Below, piece by piece: positions 27,201 through 34,792 of a stretch of DNA of 64,000 nt. This DNA is from CBDBON01 sp965208395 (lineage in GTDB: Bacteria; Chloroflexota; Dehalococcoidia; Lucifugimonadales; CBDBON01). A program made the translations under genes and the position numbers. How positions within the stretch are numbered: position 1 is the stretch's first letter; each line of letters opens with the position of its first letter. The DNA lies in assembly GCA_965208395.1 (NCBI GenBank), contig CBDBON010000002.1, positions 687,039 through 751,038 on the forward strand, read 5' to 3'. The notes below the pieces were generated by a model that was not told where the DNA came from, did no database searches, and saw nothing but the letters and a program-made list of their open reading frames with translations.

Positions 27201-28223
27201 ATGGACTCTTTCGACCAGTGGATGAAAGATCGCCAGGCCGAATGGCGCAGGACACACGTGGAATCGCAGGAACATGGGGATTACAATGACCGTCCCTATG
27301 CCCACATCTTGCCGAAAGACCTGTGGGAAGAAGGGCTGTGGCCCGGTATAGGCCGCGAGTCGAAAAACTCGTTGCCGGCTTACCTTCAGAGAACTGGCGT
27401 CCAAAAGCACAGATACGCCCACCACCTCAATAGCTCGTGGATGCTATGTGCCAATCTGTACTTTCCCTTCGGGGGGTCTGCTGACGGCAAGTCGTTATTC
27501 GCTTCGTTTCTCAAGAGTCGCGTCGCTGTTCAGATAGACTCGCTGGAAGAGATCGAGTTGGAGTATGAGGATAGGAACAGTAGGCTAAGACCCTTACCCT
27601 TGCTGGGAGAAAAAGGCACAAGGGGTGCCCACCAGACGTCGCCGGACCTTGGCCTGTTGGTCAACAGGGACCGAGGGCTGGTACTTGTGGAGAACAAGCT
27701 CGCAGAGAAGAGCTTCTACAAATGCTCTGCCTGGAAGCACAAGGGTAGTCGCAGACTGCCTCGCAACCACGATCCCGACCGCTGCAACAACCCGCTGACC
27801 GTCGCGAAGGACTATGCAAGTCAGTGCCATCAACACCACCCAACTTGGGCACGGAGATACTGGGAGCATTTGGCACCCGTTGTCGATGAGACGGCCTTGG
27901 CTGGTTTACCTCACTGTCCGGCAATGAAGGACGGCTTCCAACTATTCCGTCAGCAAGCTCTCGCCGAAGGCATCGCACAGTCGGGACGATACGACCTGGT
28001 AGTGTCGGCGGTAGCGGTTGACGAACGCAACGAAGAGGCGGAAGCTGCCCTCAGGCGGAGCGGGATAGCAGGATTGAGGCAGTGGGGACAGTTGTTCAAC
28101 GGCCGAGCACGCTTTGCCGTTTACACACATCAGGAGTGGTTCGGATGGGTTCAAGAGCACGACACTGCGGGCAGGTGGAGTGATTGGCTGGACTATGTCC
28201 GATCCCGCTATGGTCTGGGGTGA
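27201..28223 (+). CDS. PGN_0703-like PD-(D/E)XK restriction endonuclease
   Basis: A 340-residue orphan nuclease. The core is SPDLGLLV at residues 147-154 with Asp149, and LVLVENKLAEKSF with Glu164 and Lys166, i.e. PD...ExK. HHLNSSWMLCANLYFPFGG and SLEEIELEYE precede it, as in the PGN_0703 family of putative restriction enzymes. No methyltransferase lies next to it, so if it is a restriction enzyme it may be type IV-like or depend on another modification. GAGGAG is well placed before the ATG. It follows the toxin by 43 nt and may share its transcript. Confidence 0.7.
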   Translation: MDSFDQWMKDRQAEWRRTHVESQEHGDYNDRPYAHILPKDLWEEGLWPGIGRESKNSLPAYLQRTGVQKHRYAHHLNSSWMLCANLYFPFGGSADGKSLFASFLKSRVAVQIDSLEEIELEYEDRNSRLRPLPLLGEKGTRGAHQTSPDLGLLVNRDRGLVLVENKLAEKSFYKCSAWKHKGSRRLPRNHDPDRCNNPLTVAKDYASQCHQHHPTWARRYWEHLAPVVDETALAGLPHCPAMKDGFQLFRQQALAEGIAQSGRYDLVVSAVAVDERNEEAEAALRRSGIAGLRQWGQLFNGRARFAVYTHQEWFGWVQEHDTAGRWSDWLDYVRSRYGLG

Positions 28224-28313
28224 ATTGCGGAGGGTGAGAGGTCTTTGTGGGATAGTCAAAGGTCAGGGGTGGAGTGACCAGTTATGGTGCTGTATTAACT
28301 GGATAGCTTCTCC

Positions 28314-28362
28314 TTGACAACGGCCCGCCGGGACGTTCATGATACTGAGTAAGACTCAGTAT
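28314..28362 (+). promoter_or_regulatory. Recombinase promoter with perfect inverted repeat
   Basis: TTGACA at 28314-28319, an 18-bp spacer and CATGAT at 28338-28343, followed at the likely start site by a perfect 9-bp inverted repeat, ATACTGAGT/ACTCAGTAT (28342-28350 and 28354-28362) with a 3-nt spacer. A dimeric repressor bound there would block recombinase transcription. Confidence 0.65.
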
Positions 28363-28383
28363 ATCTAGACAGAGGAGGACGAC

Positions 28384-29958
28384 ATGAAGAAGAAGCACCT
28401 ACAGCCTTTGACGCCAGCGGCGCTCTACGCCAGGGTGTCAAGCGACCGGCAGGACGTGGACCTGTCCGTGTCCGCCCAACTGCGGGCGCTCAAGGAGTAC
28501 GCCAGGGCCAACGGCTACTCCGTGGCACGGGAGTACGTGGACGAAGCCGAGAGCGGCCGAGTCGCCGACCGGCCCCAGTTCAGGGAGATGATCGAGGAGG
28601 GCAGCAAGCCCAAGGCTCCGTTTGACGTGATTTTGGTCTGGAAATTCAGCAGGTTCACCAGGAAGCGGGAGCACGCCGTGGCGTTCAAGTCCCAGCTGCG
28701 GCGCAAGGGCATCCGCGTGGTGTCCATCACCGAGCAGGCCGAGGACAACGCCACCGGCAGGCTGCTTGAGGGCATCATCGAGAGCGTGGACGAATACTAC
28801 AGCGAGAATTTGGCGCAGGAGGTCGTCCGAGGGATGAGGGAGGCGGCGTCGAGGGGCTTCTTCCTGGGCTCCCAGGCCCCCTTCGGCTACCGGAAGGTCA
28901 AGGTGCAGGACGGCCCCAAGGAGCGCCCCTCGCTTGAGGTAGACCCGGCCACGGCTCCTGTAGTGAAGGAGATATTCGAGAAGTCGCTGCGGGGCTACGG
29001 CCTCAAGGAGCTGTGCAGGGAGCTGAACGAGCGGGGCGTCACCAACCGGGGCAAGCGCTGGTACAAGGGCGGTCTCCACTACGTGCTGCGAAACGAAGCC
29101 TATACGGGAACCGCCGTGTGGGGAGTCAAGGGCAAGAACGAGAAGGCCCAGGAGCCGGTGAAGGTCGAGGGAGCGTGGCCCGCCCTGGTGTCGAAGGAGC
29201 TGTACGACGAGGTGCAGCGGGCCATGAGCGAGCGCGCTCCGAAGGTCCAGAGACCCGCGAGGGTAGGAAGCCCCTATCTCCTGAGCGGGCTGCTGAAGTG
29301 CGGGGTGTGCGGCAGGCCCTACTCGGCCCAGGGAGCCAAGAGCGGACAGTTCGCCTACTACATCTGCGGCACGTTGTTCCGGGAGGGAGCGGGGACGTGC
29401 AGCGCCCGCTACCTGAACGCCCCCAGGGTGGAGGACTTCGTGGTGGAAAAGATACGAGAGCGAATCCTGACCGAGGAGACCATCACCGAACTGGTGACGC
29501 TGGTAGCCGAGGAGATAGACGCGATGGCGGGTGAGCTTGCGGGCAGGCTGGAGGTAGTGGAGGCGGAGCTATCGGACGTGCGGAATAGGCTTGGGAAGCT
29601 CTACGAGGCCATCGAGACGAGTGACCTGACCCTGGAGGTCCTGTCGCCCCGCATCATGTCCCTGCGGCACCGTGAGGAGCAGTTGGAGGCTGCGCGGGAG
29701 GACGCTGAGACCCGGCTTGAGCAGCGCCGGGTTGCCCTTCCCGACACCGAGGAGATCGTCCGGTACGTGGCAGACTTCCGGGACTTCCTGAAGGAGGGGA
29801 CGCTACCGGAGAAGAAGGCGCTCATCCGCAATTTCGTGGAGGGCATCGAGGTGGAGGGAGACGAGGCGACGCTGACGTACACGGTGCCCATGCCCAGGGA
29901 CGGGGTGCGGCGGGAGTCGGCCTCGGTTCTTGATTTCGTCCAGTCCAGCCCACCATGA
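28384..29958 (+). CDS. Large serine recombinase, copy A
   Basis: A 524-residue site-specific integrase. The catalytic domain opens with ALYARVSSDRQDVD (the nucleophile is one of the paired serines), continues with ILVWKFSRFTRKREHAV and ATGRLLEGIIESVDEYYS, then the recombinase domain (GTAVWG) and a zinc-ribbon (CGVCGRPYSA ... CGTLFREGAGTC) with a coiled-coil segment after it. GAGGAGGAC precedes the ATG. It ends tail-to-tail with copy B, overlapping it by 358 nt on the opposite strand. It would integrate or excise an element, but which of the two possible elements it serves is unclear. Confidence 0.92.
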   Translation: MKKKHLQPLTPAALYARVSSDRQDVDLSVSAQLRALKEYARANGYSVAREYVDEAESGRVADRPQFREMIEEGSKPKAPFDVILVWKFSRFTRKREHAVAFKSQLRRKGIRVVSITEQAEDNATGRLLEGIIESVDEYYSENLAQEVVRGMREAASRGFFLGSQAPFGYRKVKVQDGPKERPSLEVDPATAPVVKEIFEKSLRGYGLKELCRELNERGVTNRGKRWYKGGLHYVLRNEAYTGTAVWGVKGKNEKAQEPVKVEGAWPALVSKELYDEVQRAMSERAPKVQRPARVGSPYLLSGLLKCGVCGRPYSAQGAKSGQFAYYICGTLFREGAGTCSARYLNAPRVEDFVVEKIRERILTEETITELVTLVAEEIDAMAGELAGRLEVVEAELSDVRNRLGKLYEAIETSDLTLEVLSPRIMSLRHREEQLEAAREDAETRLEQRRVALPDTEEIVRYVADFRDFLKEGTLPEKKALIRNFVEGIEVEGDEATLTYTVPMPRDGVRRESASVLDFVQSSPP

Positions 29959-31535
29959 CGTACCGATTTGCGAACTCCGCCTTTGAGGGCGACTTCAGCG
30001 GAGTCCGCACCACCCATTGGACTGTCTTCCGGCGTGGGTATGGAGTAGATGATTGCCGCTCGTCCGGGCTTGACCTCGATCTCCTTGACGAAGGAGTGGA
30101 CGAAGGCTTTGGTCTCGGTCAACTCGCTGGTCGCGAGAAACTCGCCCATCTCCTCGGCAAAGGTGGCGATTGTGTCGGCGCTGTCCAGATACTGCCGCCG
30201 CTCAGCCAACACCGCCCGTGCCTCGTCTGAGGCGCTCTCCAGACTCTCCTTGCGCTCCCGCAGTTCCACGATGTGATCCGAGGCTGCGGCCACGTCGATG
30301 TTGTCGCTCTTGGATATGAAGTGCCAGACTCGGCCCAGTTGCTTCTTCACCTCCTCAAGCTCCGCCTCGATGCTCTCCAGCTTCTGACGGTGCTCCCGGG
30401 CCGCTCCGTCCATCTCTTCGTCCAGGAGCTTTACGAGGTCTCTGATGTTGGACTCGGTGAGGATGTTGGCGCGAAGCTCATCGACGATGGTCTTCTCGAT
30501 CTTCTTGGCGTTGAGCCTGGGGGTCTTGCAGGTGCCGCTGCCCCGCTTCATCAGGGACTGGCATACGTAGTAGGTGTACTTGCCGCTCTTCGCCTCGGCA
30601 GCGGACATGGCCCTGCCGCAGGTCTCGCACTTGAGGATGCCGCTGAGCAGGTAGGGGCTGGACGCCCGGCGGGGATTCGCCTGCTTAGGGGCGCGGGAGC
30701 CTAGCAGCCTCTTCACTCGCTGGAACTCGCGCTTGGAGATGATTGCGGGGTGGGCGTCCTCCACCCTTACGGGCGGCTGGCCGTCCCCGGAGCTGATTCC
30801 CCACACCACGGCTCCCGTGTAGGCTTCGTTGTCCAGCATGGTGTGGACGGTGGTTTTGAGCCACTTCTTGCCGTTCATGGTTGGGATTCCCTCTGCGTTG
30901 AGGGTCTTGGTGATGTCGAGGATGCTCTTGCCCTTTAGGGCCATGTCGAAGATGCGCCGGACCACGGCGTCGGCGGGAGGATACAACTCCAGCTTCGGGC
31001 GCTTCTTGACACCGTCCTGGACCATGACCCTCCTGTAGCCGTAGGGGGCGTAGCTGGTGACCCAGAAGCCTCTGGAAGCGGCCTCTCTCATCCCCCGCCT
31101 AACCTCGTCGGCCAGATTTTCGCTATAGAATTCATCTACAGACTCGATTATCGCCTCCATGAGCCTGCCGGTCGCCGAGTCGTCGGCGTGCTCGGTGATG
31201 GAGACGACGCGGATACCCTTGCGCCTCAGCTTGGACTTGAAGGCGACGGCGTGCTCGCGCTTGCGGGTGAATCTCGAAAATTTCCAAACCAAGATCTCTT
31301 TGAATGGAGCCTCGGACTTTTCGGCCTCGTCCAGCATCTTGCGGAACTGGGGCCGGTCGGCGATGCGTCCGCTCTCGGCCTCGTCCACATACTCCCGCAC
31401 GACGAGGTAGCCGTTCTTCTCGGCGTAGTCCCTGAGCGCCCTGAGCTGGGCTGCCACGGACAGATCCACGTCCTGACGGTCGCTGGAGACCCTGGCGTAC
31501 AGGGCCACGGGGGTCATGTCGAGTCGGTCGTTCAT
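29601..31535 (-). CDS. Large serine recombinase, copy B
   Basis: Related to copy A along its catalytic domain (ALYARVSSDRQDVDLSV, WKFSRFTRKREHAVAF) and zinc ribbon (CETCGRAMSAAEAKSG). The frame from ATG 31535 (AGGAAGGAG upstream) gives 644 residues, but family homology ends near the segment IIYSIPTPEDSPMGG; the last 120 or so residues are the antisense of copy A's 3' end. Recombinases of this type often read through an attachment junction and so carry a foreign tail, which suggests that an att site lies near 29940-29975. It is the likely integrase of the ICE to its right. Confidence 0.88.
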   Translation of the reverse strand: MNDRLDMTPVALYARVSSDRQDVDLSVAAQLRALRDYAEKNGYLVVREYVDEAESGRIADRPQFRKMLDEAEKSEAPFKEILVWKFSRFTRKREHAVAFKSKLRRKGIRVVSITEHADDSATGRLMEAIIESVDEFYSENLADEVRRGMREAASRGFWVTSYAPYGYRRVMVQDGVKKRPKLELYPPADAVVRRIFDMALKGKSILDITKTLNAEGIPTMNGKKWLKTTVHTMLDNEAYTGAVVWGISSGDGQPPVRVEDAHPAIISKREFQRVKRLLGSRAPKQANPRRASSPYLLSGILKCETCGRAMSAAEAKSGKYTYYVCQSLMKRGSGTCKTPRLNAKKIEKTIVDELRANILTESNIRDLVKLLDEEMDGAAREHRQKLESIEAELEEVKKQLGRVWHFISKSDNIDVAAASDHIVELRERKESLESASDEARAVLAERRQYLDSADTIATFAEEMGEFLATSELTETKAFVHSFVKEIEVKPGRAAIIYSIPTPEDSPMGGADSAEVALKGGVRKSVRHGGLDWTKSRTEADSRRTPSLGMGTVYVSVASSPSTSMPSTKLRMSAFFSGSVPSFRKSRKSATYRTISSVSGRATRRCSSRVSASSRAASNCSSRCRRDMMRGDRTSRVRSLVSMAS

Positions 31536-31622
31536 TGGTTTCTCCTTCCTGTTCATTCCTGCTCTGTAGTCGTGCGGGAGCGCAGCCGCTGTAGCCGCTC
31601 CCGTCTGCGCCAACCCGCTCCT

Positions 31623-32567
31623 CTAGAGCACCTGGTGGGCGTGGGGGATGTGCTCGAAGCAGGCATGGCCCAGCTGCGGGGCCAGCACTGAGCGGTCCCG
31701 GTGGGGCACGGCGACGAGGGCTATCTTGGCTACTCGTCCGTACCAGATGACGGGCCTGGCGGCCAGCGTCAAGTCGTCGTTCCGCCACAGGTCGTAGCCG
31801 CTCACCCGCTCCACGTAGACGGGCCTGCCGGTGAGGATCACCCGCTCGGTCACCGACCCCGGCGCAGGTGGAGCGCCCCTGCGCGGCAGCAGCCCCCGGA
31901 GGTAGGACAGGGGCCGTCTCTGCATCCTGATCCTGAACCCCGGGGTCCGCGCCACCACCTTCGCGGTGAAGTCATCGAGCGTGGCTGTCGGGGGCCACAA
32001 GCGCGGGTCTCCCTTCTCCCTGCGCTCGTACAGGACGGCGAGGAGGGGCTGATGACGCATCACCTCTGCAAGGCGGATGGCGACGGACGAGTAGGCGCGC
32101 TGGTACATCTCCTGAAGGGCCACCACGTCGAACCCCGACGCCTCGGCGAAGGGGGCGAAAACGTCCGGGGGCATCAACGCGGCTGCGGCGAACCGGTCGG
32201 CCTGCCAGCACACCCTGCGCATTGGCACGGAGCCGGAGTAGAGGTCGCATAGGGTCTCGTCGATGATCTCGTAGGTCTCGTGGAGGACGGTGTGCTCTTT
32301 GGACCCCTCCCACAGGTCCTCGCGGTAGTGGATGTCGTAGCTCCCTCCCGGCGCGCTGTAGTGGATGCCCTTCATGGTCTCCAGGCACCTGCCCGTCACC
32401 GTGCCGAACCCGGCCTCATTCAGCAGGACGGTCAACTCGGGCACCGTGGGATGGCCCGACACGTTGAAGTAGCGCACGAAGCGGGCGGCGACGCCCTCGG
32501 GGTCCATCCCCCGTTCCAGGGCGTCGTCGAGAAGGTCTTGGCAGAAGTCCACTCTCGTCCCGTTCAT
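31623..32567 (-). CDS. ImmA/IrrE-family metallopeptidase, variant site
   Basis: A 314-residue protein with a peptidase domain like ImmA of ICEBs1, which cleaves the repressor ImmR to start excision. The helix reads HTVLHETYEIIDETL, so the usual HExxH is HETYE here: the second zinc histidine is replaced by Glu. The downstream ADRFAAAALMPPDVF helix is typical. The last 130 residues form an unassigned C-terminal domain. It overlaps the XRE repressor gene by 4 nt (ATGA), the classical repressor/antirepressor pairing. With the altered ligand it could use another metal site or be inactive. Confidence 0.8.
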   Translation of the reverse strand: MNGTRVDFCQDLLDDALERGMDPEGVAARFVRYFNVSGHPTVPELTVLLNEAGFGTVTGRCLETMKGIHYSAPGGSYDIHYREDLWEGSKEHTVLHETYEIIDETLCDLYSGSVPMRRVCWQADRFAAAALMPPDVFAPFAEASGFDVVALQEMYQRAYSSVAIRLAEVMRHQPLLAVLYERREKGDPRLWPPTATLDDFTAKVVARTPGFRIRMQRRPLSYLRGLLPRRGAPPAPGSVTERVILTGRPVYVERVSGYDLWRNDDLTLAARPVIWYGRVAKIALVAVPHRDRSVLAPQLGHACFEHIPHAHQVL

Positions 32568-32977
32568 TCCAGCAGCCTCTTTCCGGTGAAGCGTTCGTAC
32601 ATCTCGACGATGAATCGCTTGGCCTTGATGGAGAGGGGGCCGTCGGGCCGGGTGCCGACGCGGAACTGGGGGTCGGCCAGCACGTACTGGTAGGCCCGCT
32701 CGACCTCCAACGGTTCGTCGTCCCTTGGGTCTGTGCCGCCGAGTCGCCTGGCCCGGTGCAGCAGCTCGTTGACGTCCACCCCGTAGAGGACGGCGAGCTT
32801 GTTGATGAGATTGACGCCGGGCCTGCGCTCTCCCCGCTCCACCAGGGAGAGGTAGGAACTGGAGACGCCGGTGAGCCGCTGCACGTCGCGGAGGCTGTGC
32901 TCCCCCCGCAACCGCTTGAGGAGCGGCCCGATCTCTTCGTCCTGCCCCAGATCCCTGCCGTCGTCCATCTCGTCCAT
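32564..32977 (-). CDS. XRE-family repressor (ImmR-like)
   Basis: A 137-residue regulator. The N-terminal HTH is IGPLLKRLRGEHSLRDVQRL followed by GVSSSYLSLVERGERRPGVN; a longer acidic and basic tail (QFRVGTRPDGPLSIKAKRFI) follows, perhaps a dimerisation part that the neighbouring metallopeptidase attacks. ATG 32977 is chosen because GGGAGAG lies 5 nt upstream; an in-frame GTG at 33010 is weaker. By analogy with ICEBs1 it keeps the ICE integrated by repressing the divergent promoters between 32978 and 33244. Confidence 0.88.
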   Translation of the reverse strand: MDEMDDGRDLGQDEEIGPLLKRLRGEHSLRDVQRLTGVSSSYLSLVERGERRPGVNLINKLAVLYGVDVNELLHRARRLGGTDPRDDEPLEVERAYQYVLADPQFRVGTRPDGPLSIKAKRFIVEMYERFTGKRLLE

Positions 32978-33001
32978 GTTGGCTCTCCCTGCCGTATCGC
33001 T

Positions 33002-33126
33002 GTGTATCACTTCATGAAACCAGATTGCGACACGGCTAGATTGTTACATCAGAGCAAGTGATTTGTCAAGATATAGGGATATACTGCCCTTTGGCCCTTG
33101 CCCTGCTGTACATCGTATTGATACAC
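33002..33126. promoter_or_regulatory. Divergent control region of the ICE switch
   Basis: On the minus strand TTGACA (plus 33064-33069) and TAACAA with a 17-bp spacer form a probable repressor promoter. A half-site GTGTATC at 33002-33008 has an inverted partner GATACAC at 33120-33126, and the shared ICE element (33034-33065) covers the -10 and spacer. The layout suits an autoregulated repressor that loops or cooperatively covers both directions. Confidence 0.5.
33034..33065. repeat. Shared ICE element, copy 1
   Basis: Matches 49968-49999 at 26 of 32 positions (core ACATC...AGCAAGTGAT) and 48941-48963 more weakly. It lies at the repressor promoter; see the other copies. Likely a binding site for one ICE regulator. 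Confidence 0.6.
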
Positions 33127-33244
33127 TAATGATGACTCGTACACCTATTCTAAATCTGTTGTAAGTATACATCACCGGCACCCCAAAGGGACACCCCCAT
33201 ACGGCGTGCCGGACACCGAGAGAGAGGGTTTCGGGAGACGCATC

Positions 33245-33430
33245 GTGAGTAGCAAGGCAAAGCTCACCAGGGCACAGGAGCGGCGGCGCATCGAGGGCCT
33301 GCGGATGCTGGCCCGCATCATAGCGCGCCACTACCTGGCCAACCCCGGCCTCTACCGCAACGGCTCCGCTGCCGCCAATGGCCGGTTGGCCGACGGTGGT
33401 GAGCCAGCCCGGAGTGAGGGTGCGTCGTGA
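33245..33430 (+). CDS. Small unknown ICE protein
   Basis: A 61-residue basic protein (LTRAQERRRIEGLRMLARII). It is predicted helical with no recognised family. GTG 33245 is chosen because GGGAG lies 7 nt before it; a GTG at 33206 is possible. It overlaps the following HTH gene by 4 nt (GTGA) and leads the small HTH operon. A broken relative is at 25411-25618, which supports its being a real, conserved gene. Confidence 0.6.
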   Translation: MSSKAKLTRAQERRRIEGLRMLARIIARHYLANPGLYRNGSAAANGRLADGGEPARSEGAS

Positions 33431-33666
33431 AGCGCAGACAACCGGCCTGCCGGGTGAAGCTCAACCCCCGCGTGGTGTGGGAGCGTCTCAACCGGCTCAA
33501 CATCACCCAGAACCGGTTGGCGGCCATGCTCGGCATCACCTCCGGCTACCTCTCCCAGCTCATGACCGGGACCCGCTCCCCCTCCGCCGAAGTGCGCAAG
33601 CGCCTTCAGGAGGTTCTGGAGGTCCCCAACTTCGACGACCTGTTCATCCTGGAGGTGGTGGAGTGA
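33427..33666 (+). CDS. Cro/XRE-like HTH protein
   Basis: A 79-residue single-domain regulator: LNRLNITQNRLAAMLGITSG followed by YLSQLMTGTRSPSAEVRKRLQ is a standard XRE helix-turn-helix. It is divergent from the ImmR-like repressor, in the Cro position of a lysogeny-type switch, and overlaps both neighbours by 4 nt. It may oppose the repressor. Confidence 0.85.
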   Translation: MKRRQPACRVKLNPRVVWERLNRLNITQNRLAAMLGITSGYLSQLMTGTRSPSAEVRKRLQEVLEVPNFDDLFILEVVE

Positions 33667-34028
33667 GGCCCGCCGCCCTTCCGCCGCCCGATCTTCTCCT
33701 CGGCGGGACGTTTCTGCCGGATGATTTCGCCCAGCGTCTTGAGCATTTCAAGGAAGCCAGCGGACTCACCTGGGACGCTATGGCCGCGTGCATGGGCGTG
33801 GACCCGCGCCAGCTCCGACGCTGGCGGCGCGGCACGAGGCCCAGCGGGGACGGTTTGTTCGCCCTGCTGACGCTGGCCGCCGAGTTCCCCGGCGGCGTCC
33901 ACATGCTGCTGGGGGTGTACATCGTGTTGCCGGAGCCTCGCGTGGTGAAGGCCCTGTCGGAGGGCGCAGGCTTCAGAGAGGCGTTCCTGCTCGATGAGGC
34001 CGACCCGACCGACGAAGGCGAGGAGTAG
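33663..34028 (+). CDS. HTH paralogue 1 of a three-gene set
   Basis: A 121-residue protein with the pattern DDFAQRLEHFKEASGLTWDAMAA..QLRRWRRGTRPSGDG..LLTLAAEFPGG. Helix 2/3 (WDAMAACMGVDPRQLRRWRRG) has XRE-like form. It starts with a GTG overlapping the upstream stop (GTGA). The next two genes share the same plan, so all three descend from one ancestor. No enzyme motif is visible. It is a DNA-binding or protein-binding switch of unknown target. Confidence 0.7.
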   Translation: MRPAALPPPDLLLGGTFLPDDFAQRLEHFKEASGLTWDAMAACMGVDPRQLRRWRRGTRPSGDGLFALLTLAAEFPGGVHMLLGVYIVLPEPRVVKALSEGAGFREAFLLDEADPTDEGEE

Positions 34029-34032
34029 GGAC

Positions 34033-34338
34033 GTGGGAGTGCAGCAGCGGGTCCACAGGCCCGTCGAGTTCGACTTCCCGGAGGACTTCCCCGACCGGCT
34101 GTTGCGGTTCAAGGAGGCGAGCGGGCTGAGCACCAAGGCGCTGGCACGTCTCCTGAGCATCAGCCCCTACCAGCTCAGGCAGTGGTGGACGAGGGGCGTG
34201 GCCCCCAGCTCCGCCCACCTCTTCCTGCTCCTGACTCTTGCGGGGGAGATGGGGCTGCGGGACGGCATCCTGATGTGCCCCGACCGGGACATGCCCGAGG
34301 CGGTTGACCTAGATGCGCTTCTGCAATGCACCGCCTGA
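34033..34338 (+). CDS. HTH paralogue 2 of a three-gene set
   Basis: A 101-residue protein. The shared plan is visible as EDFPDRLLRFKEASGLSTKALARLL, then SPYQLRQWWTRGVAPSSAHL and LLTLAGEMG. GTG 34033 is chosen by the nearby GGAG; it lies 4 nt after the previous stop. Divergence from paralogue 1 is greatest at the ends while the recognition-helix region keeps its framework, which suggests changed DNA specificity. Confidence 0.68.
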   Translation: MGVQQRVHRPVEFDFPEDFPDRLLRFKEASGLSTKALARLLSISPYQLRQWWTRGVAPSSAHLFLLLTLAGEMGLRDGILMCPDRDMPEAVDLDALLQCTA

Positions 34339-34393
34339 CGGTCATCAGCCCAGGGACGCAAACATGATCTTCAAACCAGAAGGAGGAATGACC

Positions 34394-34681
34394 ATGACCA
34401 CTGAGGAACGGAACCGGATCGAGGAGTATCGCCCGCCGCCGTGGCCGGAGGACTTCCCGCAACGGCTGGAGCGGTTGAAGGAGATGGCCGGCGTCTCGTG
34501 GAAGCGGATGGCCGAGCTTGTCGGCGTGACGGACCGGGGCGCACTGAAGTGGCGCAGGGGAGGGAGGCCCTCGGCGGCCCACTACCTCGCCATCATGGAG
34601 CTTGCCCGCGATGTCCCCGGCGGCTACGCCCTGATGACGGACGGCGACGACGAGGCTGACGAAGAGAGGGTGAGACGGTAA
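34394..34681 (+). CDS. HTH paralogue 3 of a three-gene set
   Basis: A 95-residue protein: EDFPQRLERLKEMAGVSWKRM, then AELVGVTDRGALKWRRGGRP and AIMELARDVPGG. ATG 34394 is chosen because AGGAGG lies 7 nt before it; ATG 34388 is too close. It closes the small HTH operon and is followed by a strong terminator. Confidence 0.68.
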   Translation: MTTEERNRIEEYRPPPWPEDFPQRLERLKEMAGVSWKRMAELVGVTDRGALKWRRGGRPSAAHYLAIMELARDVPGGYALMTDGDDEADEERVRR

Positions 34682-34727
34682 TATGATACGCAAGGGGAAG
34701 TCAGTGCCGGGGTTCCCCATCGAACCA

Positions 34728-34770
34728 GAAGGCCGGGCGGGTCGATCCTGCCCGGCCTTCCTTTCTTTCC
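34728..34770 (+). terminator. Rho-independent terminator
   Basis: An 11-bp perfect stem GAAGGCCGGGC/GCCCGGCCTTC (34728-34738 and 34750-34760) with an 11-nt loop and a T/C-rich tail. It closes the small HTH operon and may also serve the convergent DUF3800 gene. Confidence 0.85.
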
Positions 34771-34792
34771 GGCCTCTTCGTCCCTCTTCCCG

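Noticed and set aside
29601..29900. C-terminal extension of recombinase copy B as a real domain
   Set aside because: The residues are the antisense of copy A's coding sequence and show no domain; kept only as a read-through tail.
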